This document shows, piece after piece, positions 26,738 to 33,760 of a DNA stretch of 64,000 nt. Position 1 is the first letter of the stretch. Each line of letters begins with the position of its first letter. This stretch comes from Mycobacterium barrassiae (GTDB taxonomy: Bacteria; Actinomycetota; Actinomycetes; Mycobacteriales; Mycobacteriaceae). The position numbers and the translations under genes were made by a program. The notes beneath the pieces were generated by a model. That model was not told where the DNA came from. It ran no database searches and saw nothing but the letters and a program-made list of their open reading frames with translations. The stretch lies in NCBI RefSeq assembly GCF_025822765.1, contig NZ_JACKUK010000044.1, positions 1,985-65,984 of the forward strand. Reading direction: 5' to 3'.

Positions 26738-27041
26738 AGTTCTGGCTGGCGTACTTCGGGCAGAAGTACAGCGGAGCGCCGGCCATGATGTAGTTCGACA
26801 GGCCTTGATCTTTGGTGAGGACGTCGAGGCGTTCCACGATGGTGGTCTGATCGAGGCCGCGATCGTATTGCGCGCAGACATCCTTGGCGAGTTTGGTCAA
26901 GGTGACGCAATCGCCCGGGTATCCCGCCCTGGCCAAGCTCGTGCAGTACTCGGAATCGGGGGCGGCGACGGCGCTCGGCCCGTGAACGAGCGACGCGATT
27001 GCCCCGGAGATCGCCAGGGCTGCGAGCACAGTGATCTTCAT
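26736..27041 (-). CDS. Small secreted DUF732-like protein
   Basis: 101 residues. A signal peptide (MKITVLAALAISGAIASLVH) ends in AVAA near residue 27. The mature part has four Cys (YCTSL, GDCVTL, DVCAQY, YFCPKY) and the helical pattern and CPKY end of mycobacterial DUF732-like proteins. It is likely disulfide-bonded and extracytoplasmic. Function unknown. Confidence 0.75.
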   Translation of the reverse strand: MKITVLAALAISGAIASLVHGPSAVAAPDSEYCTSLARAGYPGDCVTLTKLAKDVCAQYDRGLDQTTIVERLDVLTKDQGLSNYIMAGAPLYFCPKYASQN

Positions 27042-27161
27042 TGCCCACCTTTCTAACGCCTGGCTACCCGGTTGGGCTGCTGGCCACGCGTGGCTGGCAT
27101 GCGTCGATTCGGTCTCGAAAGCTCCCTGAACCTCGGGTATGGGGACATGACCGAGCTAGCA

Positions 27162-27181
27162 GCGTCATCAAATGATGACGC
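27162..27181. promoter_or_regulatory. 20-base perfect hairpin upstream of tRNA-Ser(CGA)
   Basis: GCGTCATCA-AA-TGATGACGC, nine pairs with a two-base centre, lies 61 bases before the tRNA. It could be an operator or a terminator for an upstream transcript. No T-run follows. Confidence 0.3.
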
Positions 27182-27242
27182 CGCCGGCCGCGATTATGTG
27201 ACGGTTTGGGCGCTCGCCACTCTCGTCGGTAAGCTGCCACAC

Positions 27243-27333
27243 GGTGGCGTGTCCGAGCGGCCTAAGGAGCACGCCTCGAAAGCGTGTGACGGGTAACCCC
27301 CGTCCGAGGGTTCAAATCCCTCCGCCACCGCCA
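27243..27333 (+). tRNA. tRNA-Ser(CGA)
   Basis: The acceptor GGTGGCG pairs with CGCCACC, discriminator G, CCA encoded. The loop CTCGAAA gives anticodon CGA. A long variable arm (GACGGGTAACCCCCGTC) confirms serine. It is the third serine isoacceptor in the window. Confidence 0.95.
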
Positions 27334-27449
27334 TATCTTTCCGGCGCAGATCACTGCGTCACGTCCGCCCTGTCCGTGTGAGGCCCGCGATCAAATTTGC
27401 CGAATTGTGGCTGCGGCCACATGGCGGCCCACCGGTTGCTGATGGATTT

Positions 27450-27478
27450 CTGCCAACCAGCCATCAATTCCTGCCAAC
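27450..27478 (+). promoter_or_regulatory. Direct repeat CTGCCAAC x2 upstream of small secreted peptide gene
   Basis: CTGCCAAC occurs at 27450-27457 and again at 27471-27478. The 21-base period equals two DNA turns, the arrangement expected for a dimeric or tandem activator. The rest of the gap 27334-27571 holds an inverted repeat GCCGGT/ACCGGC (27516-27521, 27536-27541) and no gene that I can support. Confidence 0.3.
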
Positions 27479-27571
27479 GGAATTATTCGTCTGACCTCGC
27501 TGTTCCTTGAGCTATGCCGGTGCGAAAGAACACAAACCGGCAAACGCGGAGAGACAGAAGAAGGTAAGAAG

Positions 27572-27736
27572 ATGAAGAAGTTCGGTTTTGCTGCGATCGT
27601 TGCCAGCGGACTCGCGACGGCGGTGATTGGGTTGGCCGGCCTGGCGCAAGCCGACCTCGGGCACCACGGTTGGGTGCTGGACAACCACCAGAGTGCCACC
27701 ACCGACACGACCCCGAGGTTCGGCAACGGTCGCTGA
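27572..27736 (+). CDS. Small secreted peptide (54 aa)
   Basis: The frame encodes a signal peptide (MKKFGFAAIVASGLATAVIG) with a cleavage site after LAQA near residue 27. A mature peptide of about 27 residues (DLGHHGWVLDNHQSATTDTT, then PRFGNGR) follows, rich in His and Thr with one Trp and no Cys. AGAAGGTAAGAAG before ATG 27572 is a good ribosome site. A clear terminator follows 20 bases after the stop, so this is a single-gene transcript. I do not recognise a characterised family. Confidence 0.7.
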   Translation: MKKFGFAAIVASGLATAVIGLAGLAQADLGHHGWVLDNHQSATTDTTPRFGNGR

Positions 27737-27756
27737 CACAGCGGCTCGACAAGAGA

Positions 27757-27785
27757 GGGGCACCCAGTTGGGGTGCTCCTTTCTT
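27757..27785 (+). terminator. Rho-independent-type terminator
   Basis: GGGGCACCC (27757-27765) pairs with GGGTGCTCC (27771-27779), nine pairs with one G-T, loop AGTTG, followed by TTTCTT. It ends the small secreted peptide gene and insulates the signalling block downstream. This is a textbook form that is uncommon in mycobacteria. Confidence 0.85.
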
Positions 27786-27822
27786 GTGGTTCGAAAGTGC
27801 CGTATGGACCGGGCAATTCGCA

Positions 27823-27864
27823 GTCAGAAGGGGTGCGGGCTCACCGGTTCAAACCTCTTCTGAC
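27823..27864 (+). promoter_or_regulatory. 11-bp inverted repeat upstream of the bacteriophytochrome gene
   Basis: GTCAGAAGGGG (27823-27833) pairs with CCTCTTCTGAC (27854-27864) with one G-T, enclosing a loop that contains GGTTCAAA. It is not followed by a T-run, so it is more likely an operator or a 5' leader structure than a terminator. The loop resembles a tRNA T-loop, but no complete cloverleaf can be drawn. Confidence 0.4.
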
Positions 27865-27914
27865 GCACTACCTCACCGATCCGGCGCCATACCGACAGTG
27901 CATACTGGCCAGTG

Positions 27915-28001
27915 ATGTGGTCCAGCAGCGGGCTCGAACAATTCGACCATCTGGAGGCCCGACTGTTGTCCGTTGCCGAACTGAATGCGCGGCCGAAGTG
28001 A
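27915..28001 (+). CDS. Possible 28-aa leader ORF coupled to the bacteriophytochrome gene
   Basis: ATG 27915 opens a frame coding MWSSSGLEQFDHLEARLLSV, then AELNARPK, ending at TGA 27999-28001. Its stop overlaps the GTG 27998 start of the phytochrome gene by 4 bases, the same coupling used elsewhere in this block. The peptide is amphipathic and helical in appearance. No strong ribosome site is visible, so it could be translated from a leaderless transcript or not at all. Confidence 0.4.
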   Translation: MWSSSGLEQFDHLEARLLSVAELNARPK

Positions 28002-30253
28002 CCAGCAGCGACGATGCGACGCCCGACTTCGTGCCGGTCGGTACACCGGTCGACCTCGACAACTGCGCGCGCGAGCCGATTCACATTCCCGGCAGTGTCC
28101 AACCCCGTGGCGTGCTGGCCGTGGTGCGGGAGTCCGACCTCGAGGTGCGTCAGGTCAGCGCCAACGTCGTCGACTTGCTCGGGCGCTCAGCGGAAAGCGT
28201 TCTGGGACAGCATCTGTCATCCCTGATCGGTGTCGATGAGGCGGTTCGCGTCGAGCAGGCGACGTTGGCCAAAGGTGACCTACGGCAACGAAACCCGCTC
28301 GAGTGCGTCATCGACGTGGCGGGTGAGTCGCGCGCGTTCGACGTCATCCTGCATCGCGAGCCTGGTGGCGTCCTGCTGGTCGAGGTCGAGATCGCCTACG
28401 GCGAACGGCCGTTCTCCTTCCCGAACACCTATCTGGCCGTGCGCAGTTCGATCGATGAGCTCAACCACGCCACCACCCTGACCGAGCTCTACGATGCGAC
28501 CGCACGCGCAGTCCGCCAGCTCACCGGCTTCGACCGCGTGATGGTCTACCGCTACGACGAGCAGTACAACGGCGAGGTCGTCGCCGAGGCCAAACGCGAT
28601 GAGCTGAACTCGTTCCTTGGACTGCACTATCCCGCGTCCGACATCCCGGCGCAGGCCCGCGCGCTGTACGAAAAGAACTGGCTGCGGCTCATCGACGACG
28701 TCGGCTACACGCCGTCGCCGCTGGTGCCCGCGGTCGACCCGGAACGGGGGGAGCCGACCGACCTCACGCATGCAACGCTGCGCAGCGTTTCACCGATCCA
28801 CATCGAGTACCTGCAGAACATGGGCGTGCAGGCGTCGATGTCGATCTCGCTGCTGCGTCACGGACGGCTGTGGGGGCTGATCGCATGCCATCACTACGCC
28901 GGCCCGCATCTTCCGCCGTTCGGGACCAGAGCAGCGGCCGAATTCCTCGGATCGACTCTGTCGCTGCGGCTCGTTGACCAATTCGAAGACGAACAGCTCC
29001 ACAAGAGATTGGGTGCGCAGGCCGTCCTGAGCAAGCTCACCGCCGCCACCCTGGACGACAGCGAGTCGCTGACTGCCGTACTGCTCGGCGCCCCCGACCT
29101 CCTGGACCTCGTGCCCGCCGACGGTGCCGTCGTCAACATCGGCGGTGAGTATCAGGGGCTGGGGTCGGTGCCCTCGCAGGACGTCGTGGCCGCCGTCGCG
29201 GCGTGGGCACGCGACGCAGGCGACGAGATCGCGAGCAGCGAGTCGTTGTCGCGGGAGCTACCGGACCTCGACCTCGACCCGCAGCTGGCCTCCGGTGCGC
29301 TGGCGATCAACCTGCCCGACGGGCAGTACGCGATCTGGTTCCGAAGCGAAGTGCTGCGCTCCGTCGACTGGGGCGGTGACCCGCACAACAAGGCGATTGC
29401 GGTCAGCCAAGGCGACCAGGTCCGGCTGAGCCCCCGAAAGTCGTTCGATCGATGGCGCGAGATCGTGCACCGCTGCAGCGAGCCGTGGGCGGCGACCGAG
29501 GTCGAGTCCGCCGAGGCGCTGCGGCGCCACCTTGTGGAATCGCTGTACCGCCGCACCCGCGGCGCGCTCCGCGTCGCCGAGACCCTGCAGCGCAGTCTGT
29601 TGCCGACGTCCATCCCCACCGTTGACGGTTGGGAACTGTCGGCCCACTATGAGCCCGCCGTCGGCGGCCGCGTCGGTGGCGACTGGTACGACGCGTTCGA
29701 GACCCGCGACGGCCGGTTGATCGTGTTGATCGGAGACGTAGCCGGTCACGGCATGGCCGCCGCAGGGACGATGGCGCAGATGCGAAATGTGTTGCGCGCG
29801 TATCTGTTCACCGGCGACACCCCCGCCGAGGCGCTTGATCGGCTCAACGATTTCTGCCTGCACATGGTGTCGCGCGCGTTCGTCACCGTGATCGTCGCGC
29901 GGGTCGATCTGGGGTCGGGATCGGTCGAAGCGGCGTGCGCCGGCCACCTGATCCCATACGTCGCCCGGCCGGGGGAGGTGGCCGTGCCCGCACCCGTGCG
30001 ACTGTCGCCGCCGATCGGAGCGATCGGTACGACGTATGAGGCGAGCGCCTTCACCATCGCGCCCGGCCAGGCTCTGGTGATGTTCTCCGACGGTCTCGTG
30101 GAACGGCGTGACGAGCCGATCGACGACGGTATCGAGCGGTTGGCCGAAACCCTCGGTGGCACAGCCGATTCGACAGCGACCTGGATCTCGACGGCGATGG
30201 CGTCGAGCGAGACCGACGACGACGTCACCATTGTCACCCTGCGTCGTCTCTAG
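27998..30253 (+). CDS. Bacteriophytochrome with SpoIIE/PP2C phosphatase output
   Basis: About 751 residues from GTG 27998. Residues 18-115 form the PAS domain with Cys23 in NCAREPIHIPGSVQPRG, the biliverdin-attachment position of bacteriophytochromes. Residues 135-305 form the GAF domain with HYPASDIPAQAR (PASDIP at 212-217) and SPIHIEYLQNMGV. The PHY domain (310-490) has the tongue motif PRKSF at 479-483. From about 540 comes a PP2C domain with GGDWYD (Asp562), GDVAGHG (Asp580) and FSDGLVE (Asp698). It should bind biliverdin and switch a Ser/Thr phosphatase by red/far-red light. Earlier in-frame starts exist, but the conserved domain begins here. Confidence 0.9.
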   Translation: MTSSDDATPDFVPVGTPVDLDNCAREPIHIPGSVQPRGVLAVVRESDLEVRQVSANVVDLLGRSAESVLGQHLSSLIGVDEAVRVEQATLAKGDLRQRNPLECVIDVAGESRAFDVILHREPGGVLLVEVEIAYGERPFSFPNTYLAVRSSIDELNHATTLTELYDATARAVRQLTGFDRVMVYRYDEQYNGEVVAEAKRDELNSFLGLHYPASDIPAQARALYEKNWLRLIDDVGYTPSPLVPAVDPERGEPTDLTHATLRSVSPIHIEYLQNMGVQASMSISLLRHGRLWGLIACHHYAGPHLPPFGTRAAAEFLGSTLSLRLVDQFEDEQLHKRLGAQAVLSKLTAATLDDSESLTAVLLGAPDLLDLVPADGAVVNIGGEYQGLGSVPSQDVVAAVAAWARDAGDEIASSESLSRELPDLDLDPQLASGALAINLPDGQYAIWFRSEVLRSVDWGGDPHNKAIAVSQGDQVRLSPRKSFDRWREIVHRCSEPWAATEVESAEALRRHLVESLYRRTRGALRVAETLQRSLLPTSIPTVDGWELSAHYEPAVGGRVGGDWYDAFETRDGRLIVLIGDVAGHGMAAAGTMAQMRNVLRAYLFTGDTPAEALDRLNDFCLHMVSRAFVTVIVARVDLGSGSVEAACAGHLIPYVARPGEVAVPAPVRLSPPIGAIGTTYEASAFTIAPGQALVMFSDGLVERRDEPIDDGIERLAETLGGTADSTATWISTAMASSETDDDVTIVTLRRL

Positions 30254-30285
30254 GTCGTCGGTCCGCACGGTGCTACGGTCCGATC

Positions 30286-30453
30286 GTGCATCGGGTCGTT
30301 CAATGGGGTACCGGCACGGTCGGCGGCGAGATCGGGATGCAGATCCTGAACGCCGTGGTCGCCGTGTGCGAGGCGCCCCCCGATTTCGCCACCTCGGCGA
30401 CGTTGCCACTGATTCGTAGTCATGTCGGGTTCGGGCGACTGCACAGCGGTTAA
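30286..30453 (+). pseudogene. Remnant of a DapB-like NAD(P)-dependent amine dehydrogenase gene
   Basis: A 55-residue frame from GTG 30286 joins the N-terminal Rossmann start (VHRVVQWGTGTVGGEIG) to a C-terminal end (ILNAVVAVCEAPPDFATSAT, then LPLIRSHVGF) of a family usually about 350 residues long. The middle, including catalytic parts, is missing and the frame is kept. The second Rossmann glycine pattern is changed. It lies between the phytochrome gene and the receiver-PP2C gene and cannot be active. Confidence 0.7.
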
Positions 30454-30458
30454 CCGCT
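30445..30458. promoter_or_regulatory. 14-base perfect palindrome AGCGGTTAACCGCT
   Basis: The palindrome overlaps the stop of the dehydrogenase remnant and lies 94 bases before the receiver-PP2C start. A perfect HpaI-centred palindrome in this GC-rich DNA suggests a dimer-binding operator or a short terminator. No T-run follows directly. Confidence 0.4.
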
Positions 30459-30539
30459 ATTGTCGGAGGGTCACTAAAAAAGAGGTCAGAGCGGCCACGG
30501 TGACAAGCGCGAGAAACGTGGTTGCAAGTGCCTTCGGTT

Positions 30540-30551
30540 TATAACCCTGCG
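30540..30551 (+). promoter_or_regulatory. Possible -10 box and leaderless start for the receiver-PP2C operon
   Basis: TATAAC (30540-30545) stands 6 bases before GTG 30552, the spacing expected if transcription begins at the start codon. Mycobacteria use many leaderless GTG/ATG transcripts. No good -35 box is seen, and the last base of the hexamer is not the usual T. Confidence 0.3.
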
Positions 30552-31739
30552 GTGAGCATGACAGACGACAAAACGGCCGCTGAGCGGCCGTTTTCGGTGC
30601 TGCTCGTCGAAGACGACCGAGCAGACGCGGTGTTGGTCGAAGAGTTGATCGCCGACGCGGACGCCAATATTCAGGTGGTGTGGGCGCAGTCGATGGAGCA
30701 CGCCCATCGCGTGATGGATGAGGCCCGTCCGGACTGCATGCTGCTAGACCTCAACCTCCCCGACGCGGACGGCATCAAGGCGCTGGACCAGGTGGCCAGG
30801 CACGACGTGACCATGCCGGTCGTGGTGCTCACCGGTCTCAACGACGAACACTTCGGCGTGTCCGCGCTCGCGGCGGGTGCGCAGGATTACCTGGTCAAGG
30901 GTCGTGTCGAGCCCGATACGCTGCGCCGCGCCCTGCTGTACGCGGTCGAGCGCAAGCGCGCGGAACTCACTGCCGTCGAATTGCACGCCAGCGAACTGCG
31001 CGCCAAGGAGAACGCCCGCCTCGAACGGGGTCTTCTGCCGTCGCCGCTGTTGCTGGACAACCCCGGCGTCGACATCGTCGCGGAGTACCGGCCCAGCCGG
31101 CAGTTCGCGCTACTCGGCGGCGACTTCTACGACTTCGTCCAGACGCCCGACCGCACCGTGCACGTCATGGTGGGTGACGTGGCCGGCCACGGTCCGAACG
31201 AGGCGGCGCTCGGCGTTGCCCTGCGCATCGGCTGGCGCGCGCTGACGTTCGCCGGTCTGCGCGGCAACGCCCGGATGCGTCAGCTGGAGCGAATCCTGAG
31301 CACCGAGCGTCCAGGCACCAGCATCTTCGCGACGGTGGCGTCCGTCGCGTTGTCCCCGGACGACCTGAGTTTCAATGTGGTGTCCGCCGGCCATCCCGGC
31401 ATGCTGCTGCACGGGCCGGATTCGGTGGACTGGTTGGAGCCGAAGGCGGGGCCGGCGTTGGGGCTCAACGGCTACGAATGGCCGCTGAACATCATGGAGC
31501 TTCCGCGGGGGTACGGCCTGGTGCTCTTGACGGACGGCTTGTTCGAGGGGCGGTCCGGACACGGCAACGAGCGCCTGATGGAGTCGGGTCTGCTCGAGGT
31601 TGCGCGCTCGTATGCGCACCTTCCGGGCGCTCAGTTCGTCAACGCGTTGATCAACGACGTCGAGCGTCGCGCGCAGTCCGTCGGTGGCATCAGCGACGAC
31701 ATCGCGGTGGTGCGGGTCGAGCGGACGACGACCGGATGA
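30552..31739 (+). CDS. Receiver-PP2C (RsbU-like) phosphatase
   Basis: 395 residues. Residues 12-130 are a CheY-like receiver with acidic pocket VEDDRAD, phospho-acceptor Asp66 in LLLDLNLPDADG, and VLTGL and YLVKG. A coiled linker (RKRAELTAVELHASELRAKE) leads to a PP2C domain with GGDFYDF (Asp191), GDVAGHGPNEA and LLTDGLFEG. It should dephosphorylate an anti-anti-sigma-like protein when the receiver is phosphorylated. GTG 30552 or ATG 30558 are both possible. The stop overlaps the kinase gene by 4 bases. Confidence 0.88.
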   Translation: MSMTDDKTAAERPFSVLLVEDDRADAVLVEELIADADANIQVVWAQSMEHAHRVMDEARPDCMLLDLNLPDADGIKALDQVARHDVTMPVVVLTGLNDEHFGVSALAAGAQDYLVKGRVEPDTLRRALLYAVERKRAELTAVELHASELRAKENARLERGLLPSPLLLDNPGVDIVAEYRPSRQFALLGGDFYDFVQTPDRTVHVMVGDVAGHGPNEAALGVALRIGWRALTFAGLRGNARMRQLERILSTERPGTSIFATVASVALSPDDLSFNVVSAGHPGMLLHGPDSVDWLEPKAGPALGLNGYEWPLNIMELPRGYGLVLLTDGLFEGRSGHGNERLMESGLLEVARSYAHLPGAQFVNALINDVERRAQSVGGISDDIAVVRVERTTTG

Positions 31740-33316
31740 AATGGCAGCCGACCGTTCAGGGTTGGCAGAACCTGATTCTTGCAGTCCTGGGTGTCGTCGT
31801 GCTCGCCGGAGCCATTGCCGGTGCGGTGCTGCTGAACCGCAACGACAAGGTGTCCAACGAGATCACCGGACAGATCGGGCCGATGCGCATCGCGGCCTAC
31901 CAGCTGCAGGCTGCGTTGCGCGATCAGGAGACCTCGATACGCGGGTATGCGATCTCCGCTGATCCTCGGTTCCTCGAGCCGTATGTTGCCGGGCAAAAGG
32001 CCGAAGCCGCTGCGGCGCAGGTGATTCGGGAGCATGCGGGTGAGCGCACGAGACTGCTCGACGACCTGGAAGCAATTGAGCGCACGTCCGCGGAATGGCG
32101 GAGCACTTACGCCGAGCCGCTTATCGCCGACATCAAACCGACCGCACCTGAGGTTGCCGATACCGGCACCGCCACGCGGGGGAAGGCCCTGTTCGACAGC
32201 CTTCGGCAGAACTTCGACGCCCAGCTGAGGCACCTGCAGCAGGAGCGCGACGACGCGGTCAATCAGCTTGAGGTGCTGCAGAATTGGCGCAATGCGGTCT
32301 TCACCGCGATCGCCGTCGCACTGATCGTTGCCGCGGTGCTGTCGGCGGTGGTGATCAGAAACGCCGTCACCCGTCCGCTCACCGCATTGGCCGCATCGTG
32401 CCGAAAAATCACCCAGGGTGACTTCAGCGAGAAGATCGTCCCCCAGGGTCCCAAAGACATTCGGGCCATCGCGGCTGACGTCGAGGACATGCGCCAGCGC
32501 ATCATCGACGAGCTCGAAGCCACGCAGACGGCGCAGGCCCAACTGGCCGAGCAGGCTCTCGAGCTGCAGCGGTCCAACGCCGAGCTCGAGCAGTTCGCCT
32601 ACGTCGCCAGCCATGACCTCCAGGAGCCGCTGCGCAAGGTGGCGTCGTTCTGCCAGCTCATCGAGAAGCGCTACGGGGACAAGCTCGACGAACGCGGCAC
32701 CGAATACATCGCGTTCGCCGTCGACGGTGCCAAGCGCATGCAGATTCTGATCAACGATCTGCTCGCCTTCTCCCGTGTCGGCAGGCTCAACCCGACCCGC
32801 GTCGAGGTCGACCTGGGCGAGACGTTGGACGAAGCGATCGAGAACCTCGATACCGCGATCACCGAATCGAGCGCCGAGATCGTCCGTGAAGGGCGGCCGC
32901 TGCCGCACATCATCGGGGATCCCACCCTGTTGACGATGGTGTGGCAGAACCTCATCGGCAACGCGGTGAAGTTCAAACGCGACGGGGTTGCCCCACGCAT
33001 CGTCATCGATTGCGAACGCAACGCAGATGAGCCCGATGCGCCGTGGACACTCACCGTGACCGACAATGGCATCGGCATCCCCGAAGAGTTCTCCGACAAG
33101 GTGTTCGTGATCTTCCAGCGGCTGCACGGGCGCGACGTCTACACCGGCACCGGAATCGGCCTTGCGCTGTGCAAGAAGATCATCGAACACCACGGCGGCA
33201 GCATCTGGATTGACAACTCCTTCAACGGGGGAACCAGGATCAGATTCACGATTCCCGTTACCACCGACACCGCCGACCAAGGCGTCGCGGCCGACCTGGA
33301 AGGAACACCTGCATGA
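31736..33316 (+). CDS. CHASE3-HAMP sensor histidine kinase
   Basis: 526 residues. A membrane helix at about 12-32, an extracytoplasmic CHASE3-like helical domain (about 35-185, QLQAALRDQETSIRGYAISA), a second helix at 189-210, HAMP to about 260, then a coiled coil. HisKA has His293 in SHDLQEPLRKV, the DLQEPL variant seen in phytochrome-type kinases. The ATPase has NLIGNAVKFK, DNGIGIP and GTGIGLALC. It overlaps both neighbours by ATGA and likely phosphorylates the adjacent receivers. Confidence 0.9.
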   Translation: MKWQPTVQGWQNLILAVLGVVVLAGAIAGAVLLNRNDKVSNEITGQIGPMRIAAYQLQAALRDQETSIRGYAISADPRFLEPYVAGQKAEAAAAQVIREHAGERTRLLDDLEAIERTSAEWRSTYAEPLIADIKPTAPEVADTGTATRGKALFDSLRQNFDAQLRHLQQERDDAVNQLEVLQNWRNAVFTAIAVALIVAAVLSAVVIRNAVTRPLTALAASCRKITQGDFSEKIVPQGPKDIRAIAADVEDMRQRIIDELEATQTAQAQLAEQALELQRSNAELEQFAYVASHDLQEPLRKVASFCQLIEKRYGDKLDERGTEYIAFAVDGAKRMQILINDLLAFSRVGRLNPTRVEVDLGETLDEAIENLDTAITESSAEIVREGRPLPHIIGDPTLLTMVWQNLIGNAVKFKRDGVAPRIVIDCERNADEPDAPWTLTVTDNGIGIPEEFSDKVFVIFQRLHGRDVYTGTGIGLALCKKIIEHHGGSIWIDNSFNGGTRIRFTIPVTTDTADQGVAADLEGTPA

Positions 33317-33753
33317 CATCGGACGTGCGCGCCATCGACGTGCTGCTCGTCGAGGACGATCCGGGAGACGAGCTGATCACCCGGGAAGCGTTCGAGCACA
33401 ACAAGATCAAGAACAACCTTCACGTCGCACACGACGGCGAGGAGGGTCTGGACTTTCTGTACCGCCGCGGCGCCTATGAGGACGCTCCGCGGCCCGATCT
33501 GATCCTGCTCGACCTGAACCTGCCGAAGTACGACGGCCGCGAGCTGCTCGAGCAGATCAAATCCGATCCGGACCTCAGCCACATTCCGGTGGTGGTGTTG
33601 ACGACGTCCTCGGCGGAGGAGGACATCCTGCGCAGCTACAAGCTGCACGCCAACGCGTACGTCACCAAGCCGGTCGATCTCGATCAGTTCATGAACGCGG
33701 TGCGTCAGATCGACGAGTTCTTCGTTCAGGTGGTGCGGCTCCCTCAGCCCTAA
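33313..33753 (+). CDS. Single-domain response regulator (Rcp1-like)
   Basis: 146 residues, receiver only. Acidic pair in LLVEDDPGDELIT, phospho-acceptor Asp67 in LILLDLNLPKYDG, VLTTSSAEED and KPVDL. The FRAME-like insert after strand one (FEHNKIKNNLHVAHDGEEGL) is typical of Rcp1 proteins that partner cyanobacterial-type phytochromes and DLQEPL kinases. It has no output domain, so it probably shuttles phosphate or binds a partner. Last gene of the three-gene coupled operon. Confidence 0.9.
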   Translation: MTSDVRAIDVLLVEDDPGDELITREAFEHNKIKNNLHVAHDGEEGLDFLYRRGAYEDAPRPDLILLDLNLPKYDGRELLEQIKSDPDLSHIPVVVLTTSSAEEDILRSYKLHANAYVTKPVDLDQFMNAVRQIDEFFVQVVRLPQP

Positions 33754-33760
33754 CCCAGCC

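Noticed and set aside
27072-27296. Plus-strand ORF running into tRNA-Ser(CGA)
   Set aside because: Its C-terminus is encoded by the tRNA itself and there is no ribosome site or domain.
27823-27864. Possible tRNA or tRNA fragment
   Set aside because: The T-loop-like GGTTCAAA and acceptor-like arms are only 42 bases apart and no D or anticodon arm can be drawn, so I list it only as an inverted repeat.
31631-33319. 562-codon minus-strand ORF opposite the histidine kinase
   Set aside because: Long antisense frames are common in GC-rich DNA. The sense frame has complete HisKA/HATPase motifs and coupled neighbours. The same reasoning removes other long antisense frames, e.g. 7175-8890, 13732-15510, 18336-19715, 29258-30409, 36096-38222 and 41185-42399.
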